Source of the DNA: Chloroflexota bacterium
GTDB taxonomy: Bacteria > Chloroflexota > Anaerolineae > Aggregatilineales > Phototrophicaceae
DNA length: 35,333 nucleotides
NCBI GenBank assembly: GCA_009841405.1
Contig: VXLV01000010.1
Location: forward strand, 1-35,333
Reading direction: 5' to 3'
In this document: piece by piece, positions 8,893 to 17,400 of the stretch
How positions within the stretch are numbered: the stretch's first letter is position 1
Layout: every line of letters begins with the position of its first letter
The notes under the pieces: model-generated
The model's input: only the letters and a program-made list of their open reading frames with translations
Database searches by the model: none
What the model was told of the DNA's origin: nothing
Program-made: the position numbers and the translations under genes

Positions 8893-9021
8893 GCTGTAGT
8901 GGGTGAATTATCAAGCGAAATTCGCATCACTTGCTTGGTCTTACTTAGGACACAGCGAATCCCTATTGGGTTGGCGGGGTCGTCACAATGTCGCAATTTA
9001 CCATTGCTTAGGAATCTACCC

Positions 9022-9050
9022 TTGCGCGCTTAGAACAAAAGTGCTAGACT
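9022..9050 (+). promoter_or_regulatory. recA promoter overlapped by a candidate LexA (SOS) box
   Basis: TTGCGC and TAGACT are 17 bp apart, upstream of recA. Over the spacer and -10 box (9031-9046) lies TAGAAC-AAAA-GTGCTA, a near-perfect palindrome. It matches the GAAC-N4-GTTC type of LexA site (known from Gram-positives) at seven of eight positions. Repression by LexA and release on DNA damage is the likely control; that is inference. Confidence 0.5.
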
Positions 9051-9120
9051 AGCGGACATAGCGGAATCAGTCCGGAAACAATACACTTAGGCAGGCACTA
9101 GACAAAGCGAGACGGCAACG

Positions 9121-10185
9121 ATGGCGAAACGTACACAGATGGTCAAGGAAACTCTGGTCCACGACAGCGGGGACCACGCAGCCAAGCAGAAGGCGCTGGA
9201 CGCCACGCTGACGGACATCACCAAGCGCTATGGCGATGGCACGATTTTTAACTTGGGCGCCGGCAGCCACCTGGAGGTCGAGGCGATCCCGACCGGCTCG
9301 CTGGGCATCGACATCTCGCTGGGCGTGGGCGGTGTGCCGCGCGGGCGCATCACCGAGATTTACGGGCCGGAAAGCTCGGGCAAGACGACGCTCTGCTTGC
9401 ACATCGTGGCGGAAGCCCAGAAGAGCGGCGGCATCTGCGCCTTCGTCGATATGGAGCACGCGCTTGACCCGCTCTATGCCGAGAAAATCGGCGTGGACAT
9501 CCAGAAGCTCTATGTTTCGCAGCCGGACACGGGCGAGCAGGCGCTGGAGATCACCGAGCACCTGACGCGTTCGGGCGCGCTGGATGTCATCGTGGTGGAC
9601 AGCGTAGCCGCGCTGGTGCCCCGCGCCGAGATCGAGGGCGAGATGGGCGATTCGCATGTCGGCTTGCAGGCGCGCTTGATGAGCCAGGCGCTGCGCAAGC
9701 TGGCCGGCGCCATCAAGCAGTCCAATGTCAGCGTTATCTTTACGAATCAACTGCGCGAGAAAGTCGGCGTGATGTTCGGAAGCCCCGAGACGACGCCCGG
9801 CGGCCGCGCGCTGAAGTTCTACGCCAGCGTGCGCATCGATATCCGCCGCATCCAACAGATCAAGCACAGCGGCGACATCGTCGGCAATCGCACGCGCGTG
9901 AAAGTCAAGAAGAACAAGGTGGCCGCGCCATTCAAGGAATGCGAATTCGACATCATGTTCAACCAGGGCATCAGCAAGTCGGGCGAGATCATCGACATCG
10001 GCACGGAGCTTGGCATCATCGACAAGCGCGGGGCTTTCTACCGCTACGGCGATGATCTGCTGGGGCAGGGCCGGGAGAACGCCAAGCTCTTCTTGCAGAG
10101 CAACGGGGGCATGTCGGCTGCGATCGAGGACCAGGTGCGGCGCGCATTTGGTCTGCCGGCGATGGCTGGAGTGGGGGAGGGGTAG
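9121..10185 (+). CDS. recA: Recombinase RecA
   Basis: DNA-dependent ATPase that pairs homologous strands and triggers LexA self-cleavage. The length of 354 aa is normal. Walker A is GPESSGKTT (82-90), the catalytic glutamate lies in [10 protein letters not shown] (Glu112), Walker B is VIVVD (156-160), and loop L2 with its flank reads [15 protein letters not shown]. The DMEHALD variant replaces the common DAEHALD. The ATG follows a recognisable promoter by about 70 bp. The gene stands alone, with no recX or lexA beside it. The C-terminus is short and ends in glycines rather than the usual long acidic tail. Confidence 0.98.
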   Translation: MAKRTQMVKETLVHDSGDHAAKQKALDATLTDITKRYGDGTIFNLGAGSHLEVEAIPTGSLGIDISLGVGGVPRGRITEIYGPESSGKTTLCLHIVAEAQKSGGICAFVDMEHALDPLYAEKIGVDIQKLYVSQPDTGEQALEITEHLTRSGALDVIVVDSVAALVPRAEIEGEMGDSHVGLQARLMSQALRKLAGAIKQSNVSVIFTNQLREKVGVMFGSPETTPGGRALKFYASVRIDIRRIQQIKHSGDIVGNRTRVKVKKNKVAAPFKECEFDIMFNQGISKSGEIIDIGTELGIIDKRGAFYRYGDDLLGQGRENAKLFLQSNGGMSAAIEDQVRRAFGLPAMAGVGEG

Positions 10186-10225
10186 GCGGCTCCCTCAAGT
10201 CAAATCTTCTCACGCAACCGGCACG

Positions 10226-10254
10226 TTGTTAACCATTACAAGGTTAGATATACT
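10226..10254 (+). promoter_or_regulatory. Promoter for the HEPN-pentapeptide gene
   Basis: TTGTTA and TATACT stand exactly 17 bp apart in an AT-rich stretch, about 50 bp before the gene start. This is among the best sigma-70 matches in the window. Confidence 0.6.
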
Positions 10255-10302
10255 GTTATTCTGTCCGGCGGAGTAGCGGTGATTTGCCGTGGGATTTGAG
10301 CG

Positions 10303-11892
10303 ATGAGCGAAGAGAACTATAGCTTTGTCCGTCTGGTTCTAAATGAACTCAAGAATGGATTGGGGCCATTTGTCGTTCAAGAGTTTGCACATAATTTCGG
10401 ACGCAATAATAATGCCCATCTCAAAGCCCTGAAGCGAGTTCTGAGCAGCGAGCAGGCATATAGGGCGCTGGTTTGGGAAAATGACGATGATGCTATGGCG
10501 AGTATCGACATTGCCGGCTGGCTGAAAGTCATGAGATTGAGATGGGATACCGTTTTCACAGACATGCTCGGTGAGGACGCCGATAGCAAGGATACTGACG
10601 TGCTCAATGCGCGCGCATACTTGCGCGAATTGATAGACGGCCGCAACAACTGGGGACATGAAACTGAAAGGAATCAGATCACGATTTATGATGCGCTGCG
10701 CTTTGCCGGAACCGCTGAGCGGTTGCTGATGGCTGTAGGGGCAGACGAACTCGCTGAACGCGTGAGACATAGGAAAGAAGAATACGGCCAGAGCCTCTCG
10801 GCTGCCGACGGCGAAACGCAAGCAGATGACGAAGAACCGGGAGAAAACGTTGACCTTCGTGGCTTGAATCTGTCTGGCATGGATTTGCGCGGTAGAAATC
10901 TTCACTTGTCCAATCTGACAGGCGCGGATTTGAGTGGTTGCAACCTAGACGGTGCAGACTTTGTCAATATGGATCTATCCAACGTAAATCTGTCGAGAGC
11001 GAGTTTGGAAGATACTAAGCTTAACGATGCGAATATGAGCCTCGCCAATTTGTCAGAGGCCAGACTAGAGTTTGCAAATCTTTCCAATGCAAATCTTTCA
11101 CGTGCAAAACTGGAGAAGGCAGACCTGCGTGAAGCTAAGGTGTCTGGTGCAGATATGAGCTATGCTGACTTGACTGCCGTTGATATGAGTAATTCGACAC
11201 GATTCATAGGAGCAGAATCCATATCTTGGGCAGGTGAGAATTTTGACCGCTTATATGAGGAAGTGGGACGCATTTCTGTGAATCTAAGTCGCGCGATTCT
11301 CTGCCAGGCAAACATGCAGCGAACTTTTTTTGAATACGTGAATCTTACCCGTGCGGATATGACCGGCGCGGACTTTACGGGTGCGCGAATTGCGGGCGGA
11401 GAGTTGAGCGGTGCGACGCTAAGCGACGCGAATCTGTCAAAGTGTGAGATACTTAGCTGCAATTTCTCTGGCGCTAAGATGGAGCGCGTAGATCTGTCGG
11501 GAGTTAGCTACTGCGTACACTCAGTATTTGCAAACGCTGATATGTCTGGCGCTAACTTGGAGAACTTCTATATAGATCCTGATAACATAGACGATACGTA
11601 TCATTGGGACAACGTCAACTTGTCCGATGCAAACTTGACCGGCGCAGTCTTACCAAGGCAGTCGTTTAGAAACGCGAACTTGTCCGGCGCAATTTTCAAG
11701 AGGGCTAAGCTAGTCGGAACAGATTTCTCCAATGCGGACTTAAAGGAAACAGACTTCACAGGCGCAGTTCTGACTTGCGTAGACTTTACCAATGCTCGAT
11801 TTTACCCGTTCTCAACCATTCTGCCCGACGGAAATTACTGGGACGAAAACACCGACATGACGAAGTTCACGGGCCCGCTGGAAGACTGTTAA
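10303..11892 (+). CDS. Swt1-type HEPN domain fused to pentapeptide repeats
   Basis: A 529-aa, two-part protein. Residues 5-150 look like a Swt1-type HEPN domain: LKNGLGPFVVQEF near the start, WLKVMRLRWDTVFTDMLG, then RELIDGRNNWGHE with the R-x4-H motif of HEPN nucleases (Arg114, His119), and DALRFAGTAERLLMAVGA. An acidic linker (161-182) leads to pentapeptide repeats from about 183 to 520, A(D/N)LSxA-type units with a few interruptions (about 293-325 and about 425-440). Such repeats form a right-handed beta-helix. Swt1-type HEPN domains occur in proteins of phage-defence loci, so an RNase effector with a helix-shaped recognition module is a reasonable guess, not shown. It has its own promoter, and composition is clearly more AT-rich than recA, suggesting transfer. 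The stop overlaps that of the opposite gene. Confidence 0.85.
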   Translation: MSEENYSFVRLVLNELKNGLGPFVVQEFAHNFGRNNNAHLKALKRVLSSEQAYRALVWENDDDAMASIDIAGWLKVMRLRWDTVFTDMLGEDADSKDTDVLNARAYLRELIDGRNNWGHETERNQITIYDALRFAGTAERLLMAVGADELAERVRHRKEEYGQSLSAADGETQADDEEPGENVDLRGLNLSGMDLRGRNLHLSNLTGADLSGCNLDGADFVNMDLSNVNLSRASLEDTKLNDANMSLANLSEARLEFANLSNANLSRAKLEKADLREAKVSGADMSYADLTAVDMSNSTRFIGAESISWAGENFDRLYEEVGRISVNLSRAILCQANMQRTFFEYVNLTRADMTGADFTGARIAGGELSGATLSDANLSKCEILSCNFSGAKMERVDLSGVSYCVHSVFANADMSGANLENFYIDPDNIDDTYHWDNVNLSDANLTGAVLPRQSFRNANLSGAIFKRAKLVGTDFSNADLKETDFTGAVLTCVDFTNARFYPFSTILPDGNYWDENTDMTKFTGPLEDC

Positions 11893-12191
11893 CCCCCCTC
11901 CTGCGCCAGCCACTCCGCCTCGCTGACGAGCTGGCCGTTCTCCACTTCCTCGCCTGTGAAGCGCTTGTTCTTGTCGAAGTAGAGCGTCAGCTCGGCCTGG
12001 AACGGACAGCGCGCGGCGCTCGCCAGCTTGCGGCACCAGTAGGTCTTGCCGTCGTCCGCGCGCGACAGGTCGTTCAACGGATCGACGCGCACGCGCAGGA
12101 TTTGCTGGCACATCTTGGGCTGGACGTAGAAATAGATGCCGCGGTCTTCATTGCGTCCGCCGCCGCCAAAGAGGCTCTTTAGGATGTTCAT
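11889..12191 (-). CDS. Conserved-looking small protein of unknown function
   Basis: A 100-aa protein, not recognised. It starts MNILKSLFGGGG. It contains two Cys-containing stretches (PKMCQQILRVRVDPLND and TYWCRKLASAARCPFQAE) and a YFDKNKRFTGEEVENG block. The cysteines could bind metal, but the spacing is not a standard finger. AAAGGCGAG lies 8 bases before the ATG. Its TAA shares the four bases TTAA with the stop of the HEPN-pentapeptide gene on the other strand. It is the last of three minus-strand genes after the lipoprotein and surE, separated from surE by palindromic repeats. Confidence 0.75.
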   Translation of the reverse strand: MNILKSLFGGGGRNEDRGIYFYVQPKMCQQILRVRVDPLNDLSRADDGKTYWCRKLASAARCPFQAELTLYFDKNKRFTGEEVENGQLVSEAEWLAQEGG

Positions 12192-12251
12192 TGGCGCTCG
12201 CCTTTCGAATCAAGCGTAATTGCGGAATCTCTTCTGATTATAGCGTGTAAC

Positions 12252-12326
12252 GGCGGGCGACCTGATAGGTCGCGCCTACAATTTTCGCTAGGATGCGGGC
12301 GGGCCGCGGGCTCGCCCCTACGTACG
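12252..12326. repeat. Two copies of the dispersed GGGCGA palindrome
   Basis: One copy is GCGGGCGACCTGAT-AGGTCGCGCCTAC (12252-12279). The second, GGGCGGGCCGCGGGCTCGCCCCTAC, runs 12297-12321 and is followed by CGTACG. Both end in the CTAC that marks the family. They fill the gap between surE and the small 100-aa gene. Confidence 0.7.
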
Positions 12327-12341
12327 TCATGTTGTTGAGGC

Positions 12342-13115
12342 TTAGCGGCAGGGCAGCCGCAAGTCCCAGGCTTCCAGGTCGGCCATGAATTGATGCGCCG
12401 TCATGTCGAGGTGCACGGGCGTCACGCTGACATAATCGCGATGCACCGCCCAGACATCCGTGCCCAGCTCATCGGTGTTGGCCGCGGGCGGCTCGCCTTC
12501 GATTCGCACGAGGCCGTCGTCCACGTTGACCAGGTGATCGCGGTAAACGCGCACGCCTTGCCGCGTCAGCCGGATGCCGCGCAAATCTTCCAGCCGGTCT
12601 ACCGGCGGCACATTGACATTGAGGATGGTGAGCGGCGGCAAACCCTGCGCCAGTACCATGCGCACGATTGGCAGCGCCACTTGCGCCGCCACCTGATAGT
12701 CCGCCGGGTGATCGGCATCAGCGCGCGCCAGCGAGAATGCGACCGCCGGGATGCCGCTTATCGCCGCTTCCAAGGCAGCCGCCACCGTGCCGCTATAGGT
12801 CAGGTCTTGCGCCATATTCTCGCCGCGATTGATGCCGGAGACGACGATGTCCGGGCGCTTGTCCACCAGGCCCAGCAGCGCCAACATGATGCAGTCGGCC
12901 GGCGACCCGCTTACGGCCAGCGCCGGGATGCCATCGCCGACGGTGCTGCGCGCGTATGCGATGTTCTGTTGAAGGGTGATCTTATGCCCGCTGGCGCTCT
13001 GGTTGGCGGCGGGCGCGCTGATCCGCACCTGGCCGAGGCCCCGCATGGCTTCCGCCAGGCTTACGATGCCGGGCGCGTCGTAGCCGTCATCGTTGGTTAC
13101 GATTATCGCTGTCAC
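12342..13115 (-). CDS. surE: 5'/3'-nucleotidase SurE
   Basis: Metal-dependent phosphatase acting on nucleoside monophosphates (known from the family). The N-terminus carries the metal site TNDDGYDAPG (residues 7-16). Further motifs are APAANQSASGHKIT, VSGSPADC, VVSGINRGEN and YSGTVAAALEA, all diagnostic. The length of 257 aa is normal. The start is GTG, supported by AGGAAGG about 9 bases upstream. It follows the lipoprotein gene by 65 bp on the same strand and may be co-transcribed. Confidence 0.95.
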   Translation of the reverse strand: MTAIIVTNDDGYDAPGIVSLAEAMRGLGQVRISAPAANQSASGHKITLQQNIAYARSTVGDGIPALAVSGSPADCIMLALLGLVDKRPDIVVSGINRGENMAQDLTYSGTVAAALEAAISGIPAVAFSLARADADHPADYQVAAQVALPIVRMVLAQGLPPLTILNVNVPPVDRLEDLRGIRLTRQGVRVYRDHLVNVDDGLVRIEGEPPAANTDELGTDVWAVHRDYVSVTPVHLDMTAHQFMADLEAWDLRLPCR

Positions 13116-13180
13116 AGGTTGTCGCCTTCCTGGTTCCGGGGTGGTTCATCCAATTGCGCACGCTGCGCCGGGCGTCGGCC

Positions 13181-14320
13181 TCAGGCGCTGCAGGCGCCCT
13201 GGCTCAGTTCGAATTGGCGGCTCGCGCCGATATTGTCGTTCTCATCGGTCTCGATGACATGGTTGCCTTGATCGACCGTGACGCGAATCACGTGCAATTG
13301 GGCGTAGCGCCCGGTCAGCGTCAGCGGGATTTCCAGGATGGTTTCTTCACCCGATTTGAGCGTGGGCAAGTATACCGTGTTGGGGTTCTGCGCCTGCACG
13401 CTGTCGTCGCTTAGCAAGTGCGCCTGCGCGGTCACCCAGGGGCTGGTCTGCGAGTCGACTGCGCCGCTGTTGCGCACAGTCGCGCGGGCGATCGCAGGCT
13501 GGCCACAGACCGGCGGATCCGGCACGAGCTCAAGGCTCGTAACCTCAAGATTCACGCCTGCCCGCGGGGCTTGGGGCGCCCCGGTCTCGATGGGCAGACC
13601 CGAAAGGTCGTCGGCCGCGGAGACCAGGCTGGCGTCGACCCAGGCGTCAATTTCCGCGCCGCGCCTGATGCGATACCAATTGCGGGCGGGGTTTATGGCG
13701 ATGATCAGGACTTCGTCGTCGACCATGAGACTGCCGACGGGTTGGCCGGAGTCGGCGCCAGGTCCCGGCCGCAATGGCGCCGGGCTGATGACCCGGCCGC
13801 TGACTTCGCTCGGACCGGTCGCGGCCGGCGTGGCGGCGTCCGGCATGCTTTCGCTGGCTCGCGTGGCGGTTTCTGCTGGCGGCGCTTCGGATTGGCCCGG
13901 CGGGACCACCATAATGCTGACCTCTTCGCGTGTTGTGCTGCCGTCGCCGCGCTCGGCGATTACGGCGATGGTGAAGTCGCCCTCGTTGCTAGTCGGCCAG
14001 TCGATGGTCAAGGGCAAGACCTCTGCGCCGGTCTCGTTGGGATTGAGCTGCTCGCCCATCACTTTTTCGTTGAGCAGGACGGCGACGCGCGCGATATCGG
14101 GGCCGGCGTTTTCAACCCGCGCTTGCACGATGACGGTCGCGCCGGACTGGAATTTCTGGCCCGGTTGCGGCGCGGCGATGTGGATCAGGGGCGGGCCCTC
14201 AAAGCTTGTGGACGGTTCGCCGGGCGCAAAATTGAGATTGCAGCCGGCCAGGGAAAGCAAACACAGCAATTGTATGGCTATGAAGGCGGAAAGCCCCTGC
14301 TTTGCCACGCCAGTCTGCAT
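13181..14320 (-). CDS. Lipoprotein with Ig-like, SH3-like and CARDB-like domains
   Basis: A 379-aa surface lipoprotein. The signal peptide ends in the lipobox LAGC (Cys27). Three modules follow. About 47-140 is an Ig-like beta domain (AAPQPGQKFQSGATVIVQARVEN). After a Pro/Ala/Thr linker (about 143-172), about 175-235 looks like a bacterial SH3 fold (LRPGPGADSGQPVGSLM, WYRIRRGAEIDAWVDASLV). About 255-375 resembles CARDB (NSGAVDSQTSP, DQGNHVIETDENDN). No catalytic motif is visible; it is likely a binding or structural protein on the cell surface. GGGAG sits about 8 bases before the ATG. Confidence 0.85.
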   Translation of the reverse strand: MQTGVAKQGLSAFIAIQLLCLLSLAGCNLNFAPGEPSTSFEGPPLIHIAAPQPGQKFQSGATVIVQARVENAGPDIARVAVLLNEKVMGEQLNPNETGAEVLPLTIDWPTSNEGDFTIAVIAERGDGSTTREEVSIMVVPPGQSEAPPAETATRASESMPDAATPAATGPSEVSGRVISPAPLRPGPGADSGQPVGSLMVDDEVLIIAINPARNWYRIRRGAEIDAWVDASLVSAADDLSGLPIETGAPQAPRAGVNLEVTSLELVPDPPVCGQPAIARATVRNSGAVDSQTSPWVTAQAHLLSDDSVQAQNPNTVYLPTLKSGEETILEIPLTLTGRYAQLHVIRVTVDQGNHVIETDENDNIGASRQFELSQGACSA

Positions 14321-14499
14321 TGCTTGTCTCCCGCACGCGCCACGCTCAAGCCAACCAACTCTAGCAGAATTCGACAGTTTTGGCTAACCGCGCAAATCTG
14401 CTATTTGCCTACTGATTGGACGATTCGCAAGCGGTTGAGCGGCGGTGGCATCTTCTGCAATATACATGCTGGCCGCCAGCAGTACTCAAGTCGGAATGT

Positions 14500-14570
14500 G
14501 TAGCGACGACTTATCAAGTCGCCCGCAAACACCTGCGGTAGCGGCGGGCGACCAGGTTGGTCGCCCCTAC
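14500..14570. repeat. Two opposed copies of the dispersed GGGCGA palindrome
   Basis: GTAGCGACGACTT-ATC-AAGTCGCCCGC (14500-14526) is in one orientation and GGGCGACCAGGTTGGTCGCCCCTAC (14546-14570) in the other. They lie in the 445-bp gap (14321-14765) between the divergent lipoprotein and coaBC genes. The rest of the gap holds only weak promoter-like boxes (TACGAT at 14732-14737) and no gene that I can support. Confidence 0.7.
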
Positions 14571-14765
14571 ACAACTTCATTATCGGGCGTTCACGCAGCG
14601 ATATGACCCAAGTTGTAACCTGCCAGCGGCCGCGGCTGACAATCAACTCTTTTGGTATAGTCCAACTTACTGCTTGAGGCAGCGCGATGGTCGCGAAGAG
14701 GGGCGCACTTTTGTTTACAGCGCGGATTGTGTACGATTAGAATGCGGCAAGCGCAGGGAGCAGGC

Positions 14766-15998
14766 ATGGAAGCGATCGCGCTCTTGCAAGACAAACGTAT
14801 TGTGCTGGGTGTTTGCGGCAGCATCGCCGCGTACAAGGCAGTGGATCTCGCCAGCAAGTTGACCCAGGCAGGCGCGCGAGTCGATGTCGTGCTGACGGCG
14901 GCGGCGCAACGATTCGTCAGCCCGCTGACCTTTCAAGCGGTGAGCGGCCGGCCCGTCTACAGCGATCTGTGGTCGGCGGGGTCGCCCGGCGCGTTGCCTA
15001 GCCATATCGCCCATATCGGCTTGGCGGAAGCGGCTGATCTGATGGCAGTCGCGCCGGCCACAGCCAATACCCTGGCCAAACTGGCGCATGGATTCGCTGA
15101 TGATCTGCTGTCAGTCATCGCGATGGCGATTGACTGCCCGCTGCTGATCGCGCCGGCGATGGACGGCAAAATGTACGAAAACCCGGCCGTGCGGGACAAC
15201 TGCGAGAGGCTGCGCCAGCGCGGCGCGGACCTGATCGAACCGGAAGCAGGGCGATTCGCCAGTGGCCTGTCCGGCATCGGGCGCTTGCCCGAGACGGACA
15301 GCATGCTCGGTCACATTCGCCGCGTCATGGGCCGCGACGGCGAGCTAGCCGGCCACAAATTGGTGGTCACCGCCGGCGGCACGCGCGAGTCGATCGACCC
15401 GGTCCGCTTCATCACCAATCGTTCGACCGGCAAACAGGGTTACGCCATCGCGCAAGCGGCGGTGGACGCCGGCGCCGATGTCGTTCTGATTTCGGCGGCT
15501 GCCGGTTTACCCGCGCCAGTCGGCGCGACGCTGGTGGCGGTCGACTCGGCCGAGTCCATGCGCCAGGCGGTGCTCGCGAATGTCGCCGATTCGTCGGCTC
15601 TGGTGATGGCGGCGGCGGTGGCCGATTATCGGCCGCGGACGGTATCGGAACAGAAGATCAAGAAGTCGGACGACAACTTGAACTTGCCGCTGACGCGAAC
15701 CGCGGACATTCTGATGGCGGTCAAGGCGCAGCGAGCGCAGACCGGCTATCCCATGATCGCGGTCGGCTTTGCGGCGGAGAGCGAAAATCTGGTGGAAAAC
15801 GCCAGCGACAAACTCCAAAGCAAGGGGCTGGATCTTTTGATCGCCAATGACATCACGGCGGCCGACGCCGGTTTCGCCGTCGATACCAATCGCGTCGTCG
15901 CGCTCGATATGGATGGCGGTCTGCACCAGATCGATCTCACCAGCAAAGCCGCCATTGGCGCTTACGTCATCGAGCGCATCGGCGGGTTGTTGCAGTGA
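14766..15998 (+). CDS. coaBC: Bifunctional phosphopantothenoylcysteine decarboxylase/synthetase CoaBC
   Basis: Joins cysteine to 4'-phosphopantothenate (CoaB) and decarboxylates the product (CoaC), two steps of coenzyme A synthesis. The CoaC half (1-180) shows VLGVCGSIAAYKAVDLAS, the catalytic His in HIGLAEAADLM (His83), APATANTLAKLAHG and PAMDGKMYENP, a variant of the usual PAMNxxMW. The CoaB half has VVTAGGTRESIDPVRFI, NRSTGKQG, AAVADYRP, KIKKSD and VGFAAES. I chose the ATG at 14766 (410 aa), preceded by AGGGAG at 5 bases, over an in-frame TTG at 14727. A VOC-protein gene follows after 29 bp. Confidence 0.96.
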   Translation: MEAIALLQDKRIVLGVCGSIAAYKAVDLASKLTQAGARVDVVLTAAAQRFVSPLTFQAVSGRPVYSDLWSAGSPGALPSHIAHIGLAEAADLMAVAPATANTLAKLAHGFADDLLSVIAMAIDCPLLIAPAMDGKMYENPAVRDNCERLRQRGADLIEPEAGRFASGLSGIGRLPETDSMLGHIRRVMGRDGELAGHKLVVTAGGTRESIDPVRFITNRSTGKQGYAIAQAAVDAGADVVLISAAAGLPAPVGATLVAVDSAESMRQAVLANVADSSALVMAAAVADYRPRTVSEQKIKKSDDNLNLPLTRTADILMAVKAQRAQTGYPMIAVGFAAESENLVENASDKLQSKGLDLLIANDITAADAGFAVDTNRVVALDMDGGLHQIDLTSKAAIGAYVIERIGGLLQ

Positions 15999-16027
15999 GT
16001 TGACGCCAGGCGGCGGATGGGAATTTC

Positions 16028-16489
16028 ATGGCAACGCTGAGACCGAGTCTGTCTGTGGCCGATGTCGACGCGGCGGCCGCATTCTACTGCGACAAGCTGG
16101 GCTTCGACCTGCAATTCTCGCTGCAAGACAAGAATGGCGTTACCTTCTTCGCGAGCATCAGCCTTTTTGATTGCAGCATCTTGCTGCGCCAGGAGCAAGC
16201 GCGGGAAGTCGCGCCGTCACTGCGCCGGCAAGTCCGCGCTGATGTGACGAACAGCATCACCTTGCCCGCCGACATTGATATTGACGGCTTCTACGCCGAG
16301 GTCGCCGCCAAGGGCGTGACGATCTCTGAAGCGCTGGCGGACAAATTCTGGGGCAATCGCGAATTCTCGATTCTAGACCCCGATGGCTACTGCCTGGCAT
16401 TCGCGCAGCCGAAACGCGATGTCAGCGTCGAAGAAGCGCAAGACATTTCGGCGCGGTTGGACATGCAGCCGCCGGCCGCCGATTATTGA
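16028..16489 (+). CDS. VOC-superfamily (glyoxalase/bleomycin-resistance-like) protein
   Basis: A 153-aa protein of the vicinal oxygen chelate fold. The pattern LSVADVDAAAAFYCDKLGFDLQF at the start is the usual beta-alpha opening. A C-terminal half with FSILDPDGYCLAF supplies the typical DPDGxxLxF ending. The family contains dioxygenases, glyoxalases and drug-binding proteins; the substrate cannot be assigned. It lies 29 bp after coaBC, so probably in the same transcript. Confidence 0.88.
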   Translation: MATLRPSLSVADVDAAAAFYCDKLGFDLQFSLQDKNGVTFFASISLFDCSILLRQEQAREVAPSLRRQVRADVTNSITLPADIDIDGFYAEVAAKGVTISEALADKFWGNREFSILDPDGYCLAFAQPKRDVSVEEAQDISARLDMQPPAADY

Positions 16490-16516
16490 GCTTGCGCTTC
16501 CCGCAGGCCGGCGCGT

Positions 16517-17034
16517 CTAGGGATCGTATGTGGTTTCGGGGTTGCGATGCTGCACGACCGCCTCGACGGTCAATGTTTGCGTCGCCCCGGAGACGGCGGC
16601 AAGCAGCGCGGCCGTCAGCACGGAAGCGACATCGTATACGCGGCTCTGCGCGAGCGGCATCACCTGGCCGCAGCGGGCGTCAAAGGCGAGCTTGCCCGGT
16701 TCGCGCTTAAGCGCTACCCGCCCGTGTAAGTCACTTCAAAGAGGACGGCAGCGGTAGCGGCGCCATCGCCGACTTCTTCCTGCACTTGCCAGAGTGTATG
16801 GCGCATTATCATCGCGCCGACATCGGCGAGGCGGTCGGGCAGCGCGAAGATCCGCCGGGCGATTGCCGCGCCGTTGTCGAGCAATTCCGGCGGCTTGTGA
16901 TCCATTACATCGCTGACGGCCACATTGCGCGGCAGCGGACCGTGAGTCGGCTTTACGGCTGCGGCGATGGTACGGATGCTGACTCGCAGTTTTGGCTGCG
17001 CATCGGTTTCGAGAATGAGACCGGGTTCGGGCAT
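16517..17034 (-). pseudogene. Internally deleted GroEL-like (Cpn60/TCP-1) chaperonin remnant
   Basis: The 5' part, from an ATG at 17034 (open upstream to 17094), reads like a chaperonin N-terminus. It has TIAAAVKPTHGPLPRNVAV, then PELLDNGAAIARRIFALPDR, DVGAMIMRHTLWQ and EEVGDGAATAAVLFEV, matching GroEL's ...GPKGRNVV...ITKDG...GDGTTTATVL order. It stops at TAG near 16714. In another frame directly downstream, codons read PGKLAFDARCGQVMPLAQ, SRVYDVASVL, and a C-terminal TVEAVVQHRNPETTYDP before TAG at 16517-16519, which resembles the C-terminus of divergent GroEL-like proteins. So about 330 middle residues are missing and the frame is shifted at the join. Confidence 0.7.
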
Positions 17035-17400
17035 GGTCGGGGATACTTTTCTTGGGGCGGCATTCAATCGAGTTTTGACGACTCGACTTCGCAACGAACT
17101 GATGCATCAGGAGCAACGCTTGTCGACGCTGCTGTCTCGATGCGCGTCGTCCTCTGGCGGTTAGTTCTATCAGCTTGCCCCGCTTTCGGTGAGTGTCAAC
17201 TCAAAGAGGGATGGACGTGATCTCTGTGGCGTAAGTTTGACCTGTTTAATGATCAAATGTCTACAGCACGCCGGACAGTTTGATAGGTTCCTGCGTGAAT
17301 GCGATGGCGCTCTTCGCGGTTCTGCGGCTTTGACGAGAATATGGACCTTGAGGACCCGGCGTCTATCGCCAATAGGTCAGTCAGCCGCTTGACTCCGGTT
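17035..17400. other. Gap without recognisable gene
   Basis: About 365 bp between the start of the chaperonin remnant and the stop of the SRPBCC gene. Short frames are present but none shows a domain, a ribosome binding site or codon use that would support a gene. No hairpin repeat of the dispersed families was seen. Confidence 0.5.

Noticed and set aside
8685..8996. 103-aa minus-strand open frame before recA
   Set aside because: It runs through the dispersed C-rich hairpin repeat, has low-complexity composition and no ribosome binding site or domain.
17189..17392. 67-aa plus-strand frame downstream of the chaperonin remnant
   Set aside because: Too short, without start signal or similarity that I can see.
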